Shown: positions 25,592 to 36,342, counted from the stretch's first letter. The stretch: 64,000 nt of DNA from Alphaproteobacteria bacterium (GCA_947467345.1 CANIHD010000014.1:19156-83155), one strand, 5' to 3'. Numbers and translations are program-made. The notes: generated by a model from the letters alone, not told the origin.

Positions 25592-27574
25592 ATGTCCGGC
25601 ACCGCGCCATTTGGCGGCGATCCGCCTTGGGTTTTGGGACTTAGCCTTTCCCATAACGGGGCGGCGTGCCTGATGCGCGGCAACGACATCGTGGTGGCCG
25701 TGCAGGAGGAGCGCCTGGCGCGCAAGAAGCGAGCCCGCCTCGATCCCGATCAGCACAGCCTGGCGGTGCAATATTGTCTAAGTACAGCGGGGATCGGCGC
25801 TCCCGACCTTGCCGCCATTGGCATGTGCAGCCAATTGCATGCCTCACGCGCACGGGGCAGTCATCTTTTGGAGTCGCAGCTCGCGGCCGGTGCGAACGGC
25901 ACGCCGGTTTTTCATCTTTCCCATCATGCCGGCCATGCCGTGCATGCATTCGCCACCTCCGGCTTCACGGATGCAGGCGTGCTGGTGATCGACGGCATGG
26001 GGTCTCCAGCCGAAGATCTAAGCGCCGACGAGCGCCGGGTCTGCATCGAGGAGGTAGAAAACGGCTGGGAACAGATCTCGCTTTATCGTGCCGAAGGAAC
26101 GCAGCTGACGCCGCTGGAAAAACATCTCGTTCCTAAAGGCGAATGGCTTGGGCGCGGTCAAAGCGGCATGGCGTCGTTCCGAAGCCTCGGCGGCATGTAT
26201 TCGGCGGTCGCGCAGCAAGTGTTCGGCGAAGATATGGACGCCGGGCACGTGATGGGCCTTGCGGCCTACGGCAGGGCCGATATTTCGGCGGCGGAATTCT
26301 TTGCATTCGAGAACGAAAATCTGCGCTTTTTGGATTGGGTTCCGGCTCGTTTCCGTCACGGCAAGCGTTGGCCCGACAACGAACGCGCCTATGAAAACCT
26401 GGCGGCGTCGGTGCAAGCGGCTTTGGAAGAAGCGGTGCTGCATCTCGCGGGGCGGCTTGTGGCATTGAGCGGAAACACGCGGCTTTGCTATGCCGGCGGT
26501 GTGGCACTGAACGTCACCACCAATGAGCGGCTGCACCGCGAATCTACGTTCCACGACATCTATATTCCAGCGGCGGCGGAAGATAGCGGCCCCGCCGTCG
26601 GCGCCGCCTTTCATGCGCTGTGGCAAATCACGGGCAGACATGGACCCGCACACATTCACACGGATTCATTCGGCAAGAGTTACAGTACGCAGGAGATCGA
26701 CGACGCTATCGCGGACACGCCGGGATTACGAACCGTGTCTACCAACGATGTATTGCGCGAGGCAGCGATGCGTCTTGCGAATGGAGAAATCGGCGGCTGG
26801 TTTCACGGCGGCGCTGAGCTTGGTCCGCGCGCGCTTGGCAATCGCAGCATTCTGGCCGATCCGCGCGACCCCGAAACGAAGAACCGCCTCAATGCCAAAG
26901 TGAAATTCCGGCAGGGCTTTCGTCCCTTCGCGCCCGCCGTTCTAAACGAGCGCGCAGACGCCTGGTTCGAACTCGCGCGTGACGATAACGACAGTGAATT
27001 CATGCTGCGATCTTGGAAGGTAAGAGAGCACGCGAAGGCCATCGTTCCCGCCGTCGTGCATGCGGACGGAACGGGGCGCGCGCAAACGGTCGACCGTGCC
27101 CATTTGCCCCGCTTTCACGCGTTGATATCGAAATTTCACGATCTCACCGGCGTGCCGATGCTGGTGAACACGTCGTTCAACGTGAACAAAGAACCCATTG
27201 TCGAAACACCGGAGGATGCGCTGTGGTGCTTCCTCTTTACCGGCATCGATTTCTGCGTACTCGAAGACCACCTCGTCGTCAAAACAGAAGGCCTTGCAGC
27301 CGTTCGAAATTGCCGCCCTCGCCTTATCGCGCGCGGCATCACAACTGACGGCGCTGCGCTGTCGGCTAATGTCGATACGCCATGGGGGAAACAGCGCGTG
27401 CAACTGTCCGCGAAAGTGTTGCCCTTGCTCGACATCATCGACGGCAAGAAACGTATTGCGGATATCGCGGATTCGCTCCGCCGCGCCACCACGGAGCCAA
27501 TTTCCGACGAGGCATTGGTGGAATTGTTCGCCAGCCTGCGGCGGCTGCGCGTGGTTTCTCTTTCACCCAGGTAA
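25592..27574 (+). CDS. Carbamoyltransferase (NodU/CmcH/TobZ family) with a PqqD-like tail
   Basis: About 660 residues from the ATG preceded by AGGGAGA; the ORF track begins 15 codons earlier. The N-terminal Kae1-like domain has LGLSLSHNGAACLM and HLSHHAGHAVHAF, with VIDGMGSP as the nucleotide-site loop. The C-terminal carbamoyl-phosphate domain has GGAELGPRALGNRSILADPRD, FRPFAPAVL and VNTSFNVNKEPIVETPEDAL. These enzymes carbamoylate hydroxyls of antibiotics, Nod factors or sugars. About 95 extra residues follow, and part of them (LLDIIDGKKRIADIADSL, then ALVELFASLRRLRVVSL) reads like a PqqD/RRE winged helix, usually a peptide-binding module. No biosynthetic partners are nearby, so the acceptor is unknown. 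Confidence 0.85.
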   Translation: MSGTAPFGGDPPWVLGLSLSHNGAACLMRGNDIVVAVQEERLARKKRARLDPDQHSLAVQYCLSTAGIGAPDLAAIGMCSQLHASRARGSHLLESQLAAGANGTPVFHLSHHAGHAVHAFATSGFTDAGVLVIDGMGSPAEDLSADERRVCIEEVENGWEQISLYRAEGTQLTPLEKHLVPKGEWLGRGQSGMASFRSLGGMYSAVAQQVFGEDMDAGHVMGLAAYGRADISAAEFFAFENENLRFLDWVPARFRHGKRWPDNERAYENLAASVQAALEEAVLHLAGRLVALSGNTRLCYAGGVALNVTTNERLHRESTFHDIYIPAAAEDSGPAVGAAFHALWQITGRHGPAHIHTDSFGKSYSTQEIDDAIADTPGLRTVSTNDVLREAAMRLANGEIGGWFHGGAELGPRALGNRSILADPRDPETKNRLNAKVKFRQGFRPFAPAVLNERADAWFELARDDNDSEFMLRSWKVREHAKAIVPAVVHADGTGRAQTVDRAHLPRFHALISKFHDLTGVPMLVNTSFNVNKEPIVETPEDALWCFLFTGIDFCVLEDHLVVKTEGLAAVRNCRPRLIARGITTDGAALSANVDTPWGKQRVQLSAKVLPLLDIIDGKKRIADIADSLRRATTEPISDEALVELFASLRRLRVVSLSPR

Positions 27575-27587
27575 AAAGTCATGAATC

Positions 27588-27686
27588 TCACACCCTTCGA
27601 GACGCACGCTACGCGTGCTCCTCAGGGTGAGGATGAGATTAGTCCCATGGAGAGGAGGCCGCGCGAGCGGCCGTCTCGAACCATGA
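27588..27686 (+). repeat. Dispersed palindromic repeat C, copy 1
   Basis: About 99 bp from acccttcgagacgc through ctcctcagggtgagga to gtctcgaaccatgag. It matches the copy at 60309 over nearly its whole length and belongs to a repeat type common between genes in Rhizobiales. The short minus-strand and plus-strand ORFs over it are not genes. Confidence 0.8.
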
Positions 27687-27728
27687 GACGCATGCTCATC
27701 AGCATAACGAAGTGACTAGGCGAATAGA

Positions 27729-27759
27729 AAAGGCCGCGGGTTTGCCGCCCACGGCCTTT
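27729..27759. terminator. Probable terminator between carbamoyltransferase and TonB receptor 2
   Basis: Inverted repeat aaaggccg / cggccttt with a GC-rich loop, 22 bp before the receptor stop codon on the minus strand. It resembles the terminator at 13333 and probably serves the receptor gene and perhaps both convergent genes. Confidence 0.6.
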
Positions 27760-27781
27760 CGCTTTCACAGCAAAGCCAATT

Positions 27782-30700
27782 CTACCAGGTCTTGGTCACC
27801 GTGATCGAGAGCGTGCGTCCATTCGGACTGATGGATGAATCATGCGCGAACGTGCCGCCATTATTGGCGATGCGGTAGACAAAGGCGCCGCGCTTATCCA
27901 ACACGTTGTTCACATTGAGATTGAACCTGAGATTCTTGAGGTAATCATTCGCAGGTTTGTCCATCAGATCGTAAGCGACAGCGAAGTCGAAGAGATAATA
28001 AGACGGCACGAAATTATTATAGTCCGGGAACTGCTCAGCGCCCGCATAGCAGACCGGACCGCTGATGAAGCACCCCGGCGGATAGGCCTGGTTATGAAAA
28101 TAATGCGAGCGGTAATTCATGATCGCCGTCACATTTAAGCCCTCGCCACTGTCCCAATTCAGCCGCGCACGATAACGAAAACGCGGATCGCGCGTTTCAC
28201 CCGGGAGGGAATCTCCAGAGTCATAGGCGTCTTCCGCCGGCTGTCCCGGCCCACCAACCGTTTCGCGGTTGATGTAATAGGTGCCGGTGATCGAAGCGCC
28301 GAACGAGCCCCAATCGTCCATCTGCCAATCGTAACCGGCGTGAAAGTCGATACCGTCGAGCTTCAGACTGCCGATATTGCGCGCCGCACCGTCGGTGACG
28401 AATTGGATCACCGGCGCGAGCGTCGGGCTGACCGTGGACAGCGGGTTTGCCAGCACCGCCTGAACGGCAGCGTCGAATCCTGCGTCGCCGCGAATATAGA
28501 TGTTGGGACGATCGAACGGATTGAGAAGATCCGTGCCGCCGCCTTGAATCGTGTTGGTCAGGTTCACCCAGAAATAGGTGGCGTGAATATCGAGGCCCGG
28601 AAGGAAAGTCGGCATGAACTGGAAGCCGTACGAAAAGCTCTCCGCTTCTTCGGGTCCAAGCGCATAACCCGCATCGCGCGTAACGCCTTGCAGCCCATCC
28701 GAACCGCCGCCGACACTGACGCCGCCGGGGGAACTGGCGCAGGTTAAACCGAAGCCACCATTGATAAGCGCTTCACCCGCCGAACCCGCAACCGGCGTCG
28801 TCGCGCCGACTGCACACAGACGCACATTGTTGTTCGCGGCACCGGCCGGCGTGTTCTGAGGCATGATCAGACGCCCCGCGACCGCCGAAGTCTCGGCAAA
28901 GGCGGGCGCGCGGAACGACGTTCCCCAGCTGCCGCGCAACGTGAGCGATTCAAATGGCATGTAATCGACTGCAACACGCGGGTTCGAAGTGCCGCCAAAA
29001 TCATTGTAATGGTCGTGGCGCCAAGAGGCCTGCAGATCCAACGAATAAATGCCTGGAATGCGATTGGCTTCGCCGAAGATCGGCGCGTTGATTTCGCCGT
29101 ACGCGGCCCAAATATTGCGCACGCCGATGGACGGCGTGGTTGTGGCAAGCGCTTTCGACACCGAATTGATGCTGTTGGTGTCGATGAATTTGTAGTGATT
29201 GGTCACTTTGTCGGCGCCGATGGCGGCGCGTAAGGGTCCGCCCGGAAGCTCGAAGACCGGACCGTCGAACACAGCCGCGAATTGCCGCAAATTCCATTTC
29301 TGGTCGAAGATTTCGTTGCCGTTGATATAGGCCAACGTCACCGGGCTGTTACACTCATAGACCTGCGGATCGCAGAACACATTCAGGAACGGAACGTTCG
29401 CGGGCTTTGAGAAGGCTGCCTGATTGCCGGAAGCGACAACAGTATTGCCCAAAGCCGCGAGCACCATGTTGGTGTTCGCGCTATTATTCGTGATGGCGTA
29501 GTTCGCTTCTTCACTCGTGTTGAAGAAGAGCCGGCCGTTCCATTCATATGGCAGATCCACATTGAAGCCGCCTGCATAGCGCGAATTGCGCGAATGACCG
29601 CTCGTATAGGGGCGGAGTTCGTCTGTGAGGAGGTAGGAAATGCGAAGGCCCGCCGGCGCACCGGTTGGGTAATAAGGGTTTGTGGTCGGCACCGTGATGG
29701 CGTTCAGCGCGGTGTTCGCCGGGCGATTATGCGTACCGCTGTAGAAGAACTGCGCGCGCCGATTGGAATAGAAGGCGTCGGCGAAGAATTCGACGCCTTC
29801 TACAATTTCCTGATCGAACGTCACGGTCGCCGCGTTGCGCTGCTGAGCGGCCTGCTCGTCGGCATAGCGATAGGAATTGATTTCGTTCTTGACGCCTTTG
29901 TTGGCAAGAAGCGCCGTCCATGTTGTCGTGGCTGCGCTGCTCCCGACCGTTGGATTTGTGTGTGCAGCCGTGTCGCCATAATTCCAGCCCACGCCTTGTG
30001 GAATGGAATAGCAATTGTTGCACCACATCGTGCCGGACGCGGCAGAGAAGCCGGACGGCGCGCCGGCAATTGTCTGCAATGCGCCGGTCGAAACGATACC
30101 GGGCAGCGATGAACGCACGAGTGTGCGATCGTCCAGCCCCCACGGCGTGAAATCATAGGTGAAGGTATCGATGGTGGAGCGCGGGACGCGCTTGGCGTCG
30201 TAAAATTCATAGACCAGCGTGACGTCGCCGCCTTCCCACGTCGTGCCCCAGAGTTGGCTGGCTTGATAGGTGGGGGCGCCCACGGCGGAACGCGAATATT
30301 TCAATTGCGAAATGGCGCCTTCATAGCCGCGCCGCATGACGACATTGAGAACGCCAGCGATAGCGTCGGAGCCATAGGTGGCCGAGGCGCCATCGACAAG
30401 AATGTCGATGTGATCGAGCGCAAGTGACGGGATGATCGAGGGATCGAGCTGGCAGGTGCCATGCCCTTGCACGGGATAGCGCATGGAATCGATCAACATC
30501 AGTGTGCGCACGCCGGCATTGGTGGAAAGCCCGCGCAGATCAACCGACGTCAGACGTTCCCAATTGCCCGGGCTGGAGCCCGCGCCGGTGGAAGCATCAA
30601 CTTCGACAGCGGGAACATTGCGCAAGAGTTCGGACACCGTGAGCGCGCCGGTTTCCTGAAACTCCGCCTCGCCGAGATTGGTGACCGGCACACCAACCGC

Positions 30701-30871
30701 CGGTGCGCCGCGGATGAGCGAACCAGTGACCAGAACTTCTTCTTCCGGTACCGCGGCCGGGGCCGCTTGCGGGGCTTGCGCATGCGCCGCATTAGCGAGC
30801 ACGACAAATGAGGCAGTACTCAGAAGCGCAGCGAATTTAGCCACGACACGCGCATGCGATGTCTGTTCCAC
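27782..30871 (-). CDS. TonB-dependent outer-membrane receptor 2
   Basis: About 1029 residues. The signal peptide (FAALLSTASFVVLANAAHA) is followed by EEEVLVTGSLIRG, the plug (ELLRNVPAVEV, RTLMLIDSMRYPVQG, DILVDGASATYGSDAIAGVLNVVMRR) and a barrel ending in SITVTKTW. It is a clear paralog of receptor 1, with the same GAPAVGVPVT stretch. A GTG at 30871 is preceded by GGGGG and starts directly before the signal peptide; the ORF-track start at 31006 adds 45 residues with no signal character. The substrate is unknown. It stands alone on its strand. Confidence 0.9.
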   Translation of the reverse strand: MEQTSHARVVAKFAALLSTASFVVLANAAHAQAPQAAPAAVPEEEVLVTGSLIRGAPAVGVPVTNLGEAEFQETGALTVSELLRNVPAVEVDASTGAGSSPGNWERLTSVDLRGLSTNAGVRTLMLIDSMRYPVQGHGTCQLDPSIIPSLALDHIDILVDGASATYGSDAIAGVLNVVMRRGYEGAISQLKYSRSAVGAPTYQASQLWGTTWEGGDVTLVYEFYDAKRVPRSTIDTFTYDFTPWGLDDRTLVRSSLPGIVSTGALQTIAGAPSGFSAASGTMWCNNCYSIPQGVGWNYGDTAAHTNPTVGSSAATTTWTALLANKGVKNEINSYRYADEQAAQQRNAATVTFDQEIVEGVEFFADAFYSNRRAQFFYSGTHNRPANTALNAITVPTTNPYYPTGAPAGLRISYLLTDELRPYTSGHSRNSRYAGGFNVDLPYEWNGRLFFNTSEEANYAITNNSANTNMVLAALGNTVVASGNQAAFSKPANVPFLNVFCDPQVYECNSPVTLAYINGNEIFDQKWNLRQFAAVFDGPVFELPGGPLRAAIGADKVTNHYKFIDTNSINSVSKALATTTPSIGVRNIWAAYGEINAPIFGEANRIPGIYSLDLQASWRHDHYNDFGGTSNPRVAVDYMPFESLTLRGSWGTSFRAPAFAETSAVAGRLIMPQNTPAGAANNNVRLCAVGATTPVAGSAGEALINGGFGLTCASSPGGVSVGGGSDGLQGVTRDAGYALGPEEAESFSYGFQFMPTFLPGLDIHATYFWVNLTNTIQGGGTDLLNPFDRPNIYIRGDAGFDAAVQAVLANPLSTVSPTLAPVIQFVTDGAARNIGSLKLDGIDFHAGYDWQMDDWGSFGASITGTYYINRETVGGPGQPAEDAYDSGDSLPGETRDPRFRYRARLNWDSGEGLNVTAIMNYRSHYFHNQAYPPGCFISGPVCYAGAEQFPDYNNFVPSYYLFDFAVAYDLMDKPANDYLKNLRFNLNVNNVLDKRGAFVYRIANNGGTFAHDSSISPNGRTLSITVTKTW

Positions 30872-31213
30872 GGCAATCCCCCGGTTGTCGGACCACCGTT
30901 TTCCGGTTGGTCCCACATATAGCTCCCCGTCTGTCGGCGCTTGCGCACCTGTCCAGACCTCCGCCGCCTTTTGAACGCGGCGGTTCGGCAGGCGCCTTTG
31001 CAGCATGGAATTCGTGGGCGGTCAATCTTCGTATGCTAAGAATGGCGCGATCTTAACATGGCTGTGTGAAACTGTGGGCGCTCGGCATCACAGCATCGAT
31101 CGGCGCCCGTTCCAGCTTTGATCTCTAATGGTTCTTCTCATAGTTCGAGGCGGTCGCTACCCGACCCCCTCACCAGGAAGCAGTATTTCCTTCGTCCTAT
31201 GCGGCACTTCTTT

Positions 31214-31356
31214 GTCATGGCCCGGCTTGACCGGGCCATCCAGCGCTCACGCGTCCGCGTGAGCAATAGAACCTACGATCGCCTGGATGGCCTCGCCAGC
31301 GTGCTTCGCACGCAGATCAATGATTGGCGCGCAAAGCGCGCCGGGCGGGCCATAAC
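31214..31356 (+). repeat. Dispersed palindromic repeat B, copy 2, with a repeat C fragment behind it
   Basis: This copy runs from gtcatggcccggctt to gggccataac and is longer than copy 1 by an inner insertion (gcgtgcttcgcacgcagatc). A fragment of repeat C (gcgcgtctcgaaggatgag) follows at about 31393-31412. The 610 bp between the receptor start (30871) and the DUF1194 start (31482) hold these repeats and promoters, but no gene that I can support; the 83-residue ORF at 31118 is repeat-derived. Confidence 0.8.
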
Positions 31357-31481
31357 AAAGAGAGAATAGGACGCGCAAGGCGCGCCAGAGAACGCGCGTC
31401 TCGAAGGATGAGGGACGCCCGCACTTCCTTTGTTCGCCGCCTTGGGCTGATATAGGCTTCAAGCCCAAACAGAGGTGAGCG

Positions 31482-32360
31482 ATGGCTTGGCGTATTTCCA
31501 ACATCGTAAGAGCGGCTGCCATGGCAGCCGTGCTGCCACTTCTGGTTGCCGAACCGGCGTCAGCGGCGCCGGCTGCCGGTACTGGTCCTGTGGTGGATTT
31601 GGCCCTCGTCCTCGCGGTCGACGTCTCCGCCAGCATCGACTGGTCCGAGGCCCAATTGCAGCGTAAGGGCCTGGCCGACGCCTTTGTCAGCTCAGAGGTC
31701 CTCCGCGCGATCAGCTCAGGCACCAATGGCCGCATCGGCGTGGCGGTGGTGTTCTTCTCAAGCTACGGCCGTGGCGTGATGGACGTGCCCATCCCCTGGA
31801 CGGTCCTCAGCGACCAAGCCAGCGCCGTGGCCTTTGCCAAGGCGATTATCGCGGCGCCCCCGATGTCGGGCCGAGGCACCTCGATTTCCGATGCGCTGAA
31901 CCTCTCCCTCCAGGTTTTCGCCGCCATGCCGCTGCGCGCCTCCAAGCGCGTGATCGACGTTTCCGGCGACGGCATGAACAGCGCGGGGCCGCCCATCACG
32001 GGCGTGCGCGAGAAGGTTCTCGCGCAAGGAATTTCGATCAACGCGCTGCCGATCAGCGAAGACTATATGGGCGATTATCTGGAACAATATTTCAAAGGGT
32101 GCGTGGTCGGCGGGCCGGGCTCGTTCATGCTGCCGGCCAAAGGGTTCACCGATTTCGCCCGCGCCATTCGGCGCAAATTGGTGCTGGAAATTTCCGGACT
32201 GACGCCCGCCGAGATGCCAGAGCGCCAGGCGCGCTTGATCAGGACGGCAGGCGCGCCCTTGACGGGGCGCGATCTGCTCCCGCGCAACAACGAGCCGGCA
32301 GAAACGCCCTTTCAGGGCGATTGCGACTTTCCGATGTTCGGCGGCTTCGGACGGTTCTAA
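31482..32360 (+). CDS. DUF1194 protein with a von Willebrand factor A-like domain
   Basis: 292 residues with a signal peptide (AAMAAVLPLLVAEPASAAPA). The mature part starts VDLALVLAVDVSASIDW, which carries a MIDAS-type DxSxS metal site, and continues with GTSISDALNLSLQ and KRVIDVSGDGMNS, the other metal-site loops of the vWA fold. DUF1194 proteins are exported alphaproteobacterial proteins of unknown role, probably binding proteins at the envelope. It is a single gene; its stop lies 9 bp from that of the convergent malate synthase gene, with a small hairpin (tcgcgc / gcgcga) over the junction. Confidence 0.85.
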   Translation: MAWRISNIVRAAAMAAVLPLLVAEPASAAPAAGTGPVVDLALVLAVDVSASIDWSEAQLQRKGLADAFVSSEVLRAISSGTNGRIGVAVVFFSSYGRGVMDVPIPWTVLSDQASAVAFAKAIIAAPPMSGRGTSISDALNLSLQVFAAMPLRASKRVIDVSGDGMNSAGPPITGVREKVLAQGISINALPISEDYMGDYLEQYFKGCVVGGPGSFMLPAKGFTDFARAIRRKLVLEISGLTPAEMPERQARLIRTAGAPLTGRDLLPRNNEPAETPFQGDCDFPMFGGFGRF

Positions 32361-32369
32361 ATCGCGCCC

Positions 32370-34532
32370 TTACTGAGAGCGCGACTTCACCTCTTTGCGG
32401 GCGGCGTGGAGAATCCACTCGGTGTAGCCGTTCGGCTGCACGCGGCCTTTGAAGATGAGATCGCTCGCCGCGCGAAAGGCCACGCCGTCAAAGCCCGGCG
32501 CCATCGGTTTGTACAGCGGATCGCCTGCGTTCTGACTGTCGACGATGGCAGCCATGCGGCGCAGCGTTTCCGTGATGTCGGCTTCGCTGACCACGCCATG
32601 ATGCAGCCAATTGGCCAGATGTTGGCTGGAAATGCGCAAGGTGGCGCGGTCTTCCATCAAGCCGACATTGTTGATGTCCGGCACTTTGGAACAGCCGATG
32701 CCCTGGTCGATCCAGCGCACGACATAACCGAGAATGCCTTGCGCGTTGTTGTCGAGTTCCTGGCGCACGTCGGCCGGCGCCCAATTCGAACGCGACACCG
32801 GTATGTTGAGAATGTCCGACAATTTCGCGCGGGCACGCTTCTCCAATTCCTTCTGGCGCGCGAACACATCGACGCGGTGATAATGCATCGCGTGTAGCGT
32901 GGCGGCGGTTGGAGACGGCACCCAGGCTGTGTTGGCGCCCGCCTGCAAATGGCCGATCTTTTGCGTCATCATATCGGCCATTTTGTCAGGCGCCGCCCAC
33001 ATGCCCTTACCGATTTGCGCGCGGCCCGGAAGCCCGGCGAGAAGACCCGTATCCACGTTCCAATCTTCGTACGCCTTGATCCATTGAAGCGTCTTCATGT
33101 CGTTCTTACGCACCATGGGACCAGCTTCCATGGAGGTGTGGATTTCGTCGCCGGTGCGATCGAGGAAGCCAGTGTTGATGAACACGACGCGGGCGCGCAC
33201 CGCGAGAATGGCTGCTTTCAGATTGACTGTGGTGCGACGCTCTTCGTCCATGATGCCGATTTTCATCGTGTTGGGACGAAGGCCCACGATGTTTTCGACG
33301 CGTGCGAACAATTCACCGGCGAATGCGACCTCCTCCGGGCCGTGCATTTTCGGCTTTACGATATAGAGCGAACCGGTGCGGCTGTTGCGAAAGGCGGTCT
33401 TGCCGCGCAGTTCGCGCGACGCAATCGCCGCGCTGACCAGAGCGTCGAGGAAACTTTCTGGAATGGACTGGCCGGAAGAGTCGCGAACCGCATCCGTATA
33501 CATATGGCTGCCGACATTGCGTACCAGCATGAGGCTGCGGCCCGGCAGGATGATTTCCGCTTCACCAGGCGCGCGGAATTTGCGGTCGGCACGCGGCCGC
33601 CGATCGAGCGATTGACCGCCTTTGTCGAATTTTGCGGAAAGATCGCCGGTGTAGAGGCCGAGGAGATTGCGATAGATGAGAATCTTATCTTCGGCATCGA
33701 CGGCAGCGACGCTGTCTTCCATATCCACGATGGCGGTGAGCGCGGATTCCAGCACGACATCGGCAACGCCAGCGGGATCGGCCTTACCGACCGGCTTGCT
33801 GCGGTCGATGACGATTTCGATATGCATCCCGTTGTTGCGGAAGAGAAGCGATGTCGGCGCAGCATTCTCACCGAGATAGCCGACAAATTTTTCCGCCGAC
33901 ACAATGCGCGCCGCGCCATTCTTGGTGCGGGCACTGAGCTGCCCGCCGGGACCAACCGAATATGCCACAACATCGGCGTGCGATGCGCCTTCAAGCGGCA
34001 CTGCTTGATCAAGGAAAGCCTTGGCAGCGGCAACGACGCGCGCGCCGCGAACGACGTTATATCCTGTCCCGCGCGCCGCGCCGCCTTCATCAGAAATGGC
34101 ATCGGTTCCGTAGAGCGCGTCGTAAAGACTGCCCCAACGCGCATTCAGCGCATTCAGCGCATAGCGCGCATTCGAGAGCGGCACGACAAGTTGCGGGCCA
34201 GCGGTGTGTGCGATTTCCGCGTCAACGCCTTCGGTCGTGATTCTCGCGTCGGGCGGTTCCGGCAGGAGATAGCCGATCTTCTTGAGAAAGGCCTCATAGG
34301 CGGCGGCATCGAGTTCGCCGCGATGCTCGCGATGATAGGTGTCCAGCGAGGCCTGCAGCGCATCGCGCCTTTCCAAGAGCGCGCGATTGCGCGGTCCGAG
34401 CTCACCGACAATGGCGGCCAACCCGCTCCAGAAAGAGTCCTCGGATATGCGCGTTCCGGGCAAAAGCTCTTTGCCGACAAAATCATGCAAAGAACGGACG
34501 ATTTTCAGACCATGGACTTCGACAATGTTCAT
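32370..34532 (-). CDS. glcB: Malate synthase G
   Basis: 720 residues, matching the roughly 720-residue isoform G. Diagnostic segments include [84 protein letters not shown] and RGKTAFRN. It condenses glyoxylate with acetyl-CoA to malate in the cytoplasm. Next to it are the permease and, divergently, glycolate oxidase, so it consumes the glyoxylate made by GlcDEF. The permease gene lies 7 bp upstream on the same strand, and both probably share a transcript. Confidence 0.96.
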   Translation of the reverse strand: MNIVEVHGLKIVRSLHDFVGKELLPGTRISEDSFWSGLAAIVGELGPRNRALLERRDALQASLDTYHREHRGELDAAAYEAFLKKIGYLLPEPPDARITTEGVDAEIAHTAGPQLVVPLSNARYALNALNARWGSLYDALYGTDAISDEGGAARGTGYNVVRGARVVAAAKAFLDQAVPLEGASHADVVAYSVGPGGQLSARTKNGAARIVSAEKFVGYLGENAAPTSLLFRNNGMHIEIVIDRSKPVGKADPAGVADVVLESALTAIVDMEDSVAAVDAEDKILIYRNLLGLYTGDLSAKFDKGGQSLDRRPRADRKFRAPGEAEIILPGRSLMLVRNVGSHMYTDAVRDSSGQSIPESFLDALVSAAIASRELRGKTAFRNSRTGSLYIVKPKMHGPEEVAFAGELFARVENIVGLRPNTMKIGIMDEERRTTVNLKAAILAVRARVVFINTGFLDRTGDEIHTSMEAGPMVRKNDMKTLQWIKAYEDWNVDTGLLAGLPGRAQIGKGMWAAPDKMADMMTQKIGHLQAGANTAWVPSPTAATLHAMHYHRVDVFARQKELEKRARAKLSDILNIPVSRSNWAPADVRQELDNNAQGILGYVVRWIDQGIGCSKVPDINNVGLMEDRATLRISSQHLANWLHHGVVSEADITETLRRMAAIVDSQNAGDPLYKPMAPGFDGVAFRAASDLIFKGRVQPNGYTEWILHAARKEVKSRSQ

Positions 34533-34539
34533 AAAACTC

Positions 34540-36207
34540 TCACGGATGGAGGACCATTAGATTGAACGGCCAGACATAGGCCTGGAGCATTACCAGAACG
34601 CCTACAAGAGATGCCAGGACAATCGAGTGCAAGAAAACGAAGCGCAAAATCGTCGATTCATGGCCGAACCAGCCTGTTGCCGTGGAAGCAACAACGATGG
34701 ATTGTGCGTCAATCATTTTGCCCATGACGCCGCCGGAAGAATTCGCTGCCGCCATCAATATCGGTGAAATGCCCAGCTGCTCCGACGTGACGCGCTGCAA
34801 ACCGCCGAACAGCACATTGGACGCCGTGTCCGAGCCGGTTAACGCGACGCCGAGCCATCCCAAAAGCGTTCCGAAGAACGGATAGAACACGCCGGTTTGT
34901 GCGAATGAAAGGCCGAGCGTCGCGTCGATGCCAGAGTAGCGTGTGAGCGTTCCAAGCGCGAGCATGGCGGCAATCGTCACCAGCGAATAGCGCACGATGA
35001 CAAGCGTTTCGACATAGGCGCGCACAATACGCACCGGCGAAAAGCGCATGTAGAACGCCGCGATCAGCGCGGCGACCAGAATGCCGGTGCCGGTATAAGA
35101 AAGAAATGAGAAGGTGAAAACCGCGCCTTCAGCGGCCGGCATGGGAACAACCGGCGGCACTTTCTGAATCAGATTGTGCAAACCCTCAATCGGAATAGCG
35201 GGCGCGAAATAGGCGTTCACCGCGTTACGGAAATCGCCTGAACCCCAGATGACAACGATGCTGCAAAGAATCGCCCACGGCATCCACGCGGTGATGATTT
35301 CCTTGCGGCTCGCATTCGGCAGCGCTTTGGGCACCGGCATGGTGGAGGCGGAATCGTCGCGCTGGCGCAATTTCGGCGACAGCCACAATTCTTTCGGCTG
35401 CCAAATCTGCAAGAAGCCGAGCAGGCAGAGAATGGAGATGATCGACGCGCCGATATCGACAATCCACGGATTGATGAAATTGGAGATCAGAAATTGCGGG
35501 ACGGCGAACGACACGCCGCAGACCAGAATGGCCGGCCAGATTTCCTTCATGCCGCGCCAGCCGGCGAAGGCCCAGATCAGCCAAAACGGAACGATGACTG
35601 AGAAGAACGGCAATTGGCGTCCGACCATGGCGCCGAGAATGTAGGGATCGTAGCCTGTGGCGGTGGCGAGACCTTGGATCGGCGTGCCCAGAGCGCCGAA
35701 CGCGACCGGTGCGGTGTTGGCAATGAGCGAAAGGCCGGCAGCGGCGAGGGGCGAGAAGCCGAGCCCCATCAGCATGGCCCCGGTGACGGCGACCGGTGTA
35801 CCGAATCCCGAAGCGCCCTCGAAGAAGGCGCCGAGGCAAAAGGCAATGAGGAGAAGCTGTAGCCTTCGGTCGGCAGTGATGCTGCCGATGGACGATTGCA
35901 GGATGGCGAACCAGCCCTTCTCCACCGTCAGGCGATAGAGAAAAATGACATTGAGGATGATCCAGCCGATCGGGAAGAACCCGGTCACGGCACCAAGCCC
36001 AGCGGCCCTGAGTGCCATCCCCGCCGGCATGGTGAAGGCAAAAATGGCGACCAGCAGCGCGACGCCAAGGGCCAGGATTGCCGCTATATGCACCTTCATC
36101 TTCCCGGACGCGATCAGGCTGAGAAGGAAGACCACCGGGACCGCGGCGGCGAGCGTAGAAAGCGCCGCACTGCCAAACGGATTATAGACCTGTGCCCAGG
36201 TTTCCAT
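34540..36207 (-). CDS. glcA: Lactate/glycolate permease, LctP family
   Basis: 555 residues, very hydrophobic, with about 13 membrane segments. Family marks are [69 protein letters not shown] and [19 protein letters not shown] near the C-terminus. The family imports lactate or glycolate with protons. Its position between malate synthase G and glycolate oxidase genes points to glycolate, hence the tentative symbol glcA. It is the promoter-proximal gene of the minus-strand unit. Confidence 0.9.
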   Translation of the reverse strand: METWAQVYNPFGSAALSTLAAAVPVVFLLSLIASGKMKVHIAAILALGVALLVAIFAFTMPAGMALRAAGLGAVTGFFPIGWIILNVIFLYRLTVEKGWFAILQSSIGSITADRRLQLLLIAFCLGAFFEGASGFGTPVAVTGAMLMGLGFSPLAAAGLSLIANTAPVAFGALGTPIQGLATATGYDPYILGAMVGRQLPFFSVIVPFWLIWAFAGWRGMKEIWPAILVCGVSFAVPQFLISNFINPWIVDIGASIISILCLLGFLQIWQPKELWLSPKLRQRDDSASTMPVPKALPNASRKEIITAWMPWAILCSIVVIWGSGDFRNAVNAYFAPAIPIEGLHNLIQKVPPVVPMPAAEGAVFTFSFLSYTGTGILVAALIAAFYMRFSPVRIVRAYVETLVIVRYSLVTIAAMLALGTLTRYSGIDATLGLSFAQTGVFYPFFGTLLGWLGVALTGSDTASNVLFGGLQRVTSEQLGISPILMAAANSSGGVMGKMIDAQSIVVASTATGWFGHESTILRFVFLHSIVLASLVGVLVMLQAYVWPFNLMVLHP

Positions 36208-36311
36208 GAACGCTGCCCGCCCTTCCCCCTGGCGCCTCTTGCCCCACCGGGGAATTACTCCCGGGCCGGGCGCCTTGTCTCAGCTTGTCACCCCTCCGGC
36301 GAGGCGCGCAA

Positions 36312-36342
36312 GTGAGGCTTTGGTAGGAGTTGCGAGCCTCAC
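36312..36342. promoter_or_regulatory. Inverted repeat in the glcA/glcD divergent promoter region
   Basis: GTGAGGCT and AGCCTCAC are separated by 15 bp, and the flanks (caagtg, ccacttg) nearly extend the symmetry. It lies 24 bp before the glcD start. It may be an operator for an unlinked regulator, since no GlcC-type gene is in the window. An RNA hairpin in the glcD leader is the alternative. Confidence 0.4.

Noticed and set aside
31118-31369. 83-residue ORF in the 610-bp gene-free stretch
   Set aside because: It is mainly repeat B copy 2 translated in frame; no ribosome site.
32949-34565. 538-residue plus-strand ORF opposite malate synthase G
   Set aside because: Long only because of base composition; the minus strand carries a full-length, highly conserved enzyme.
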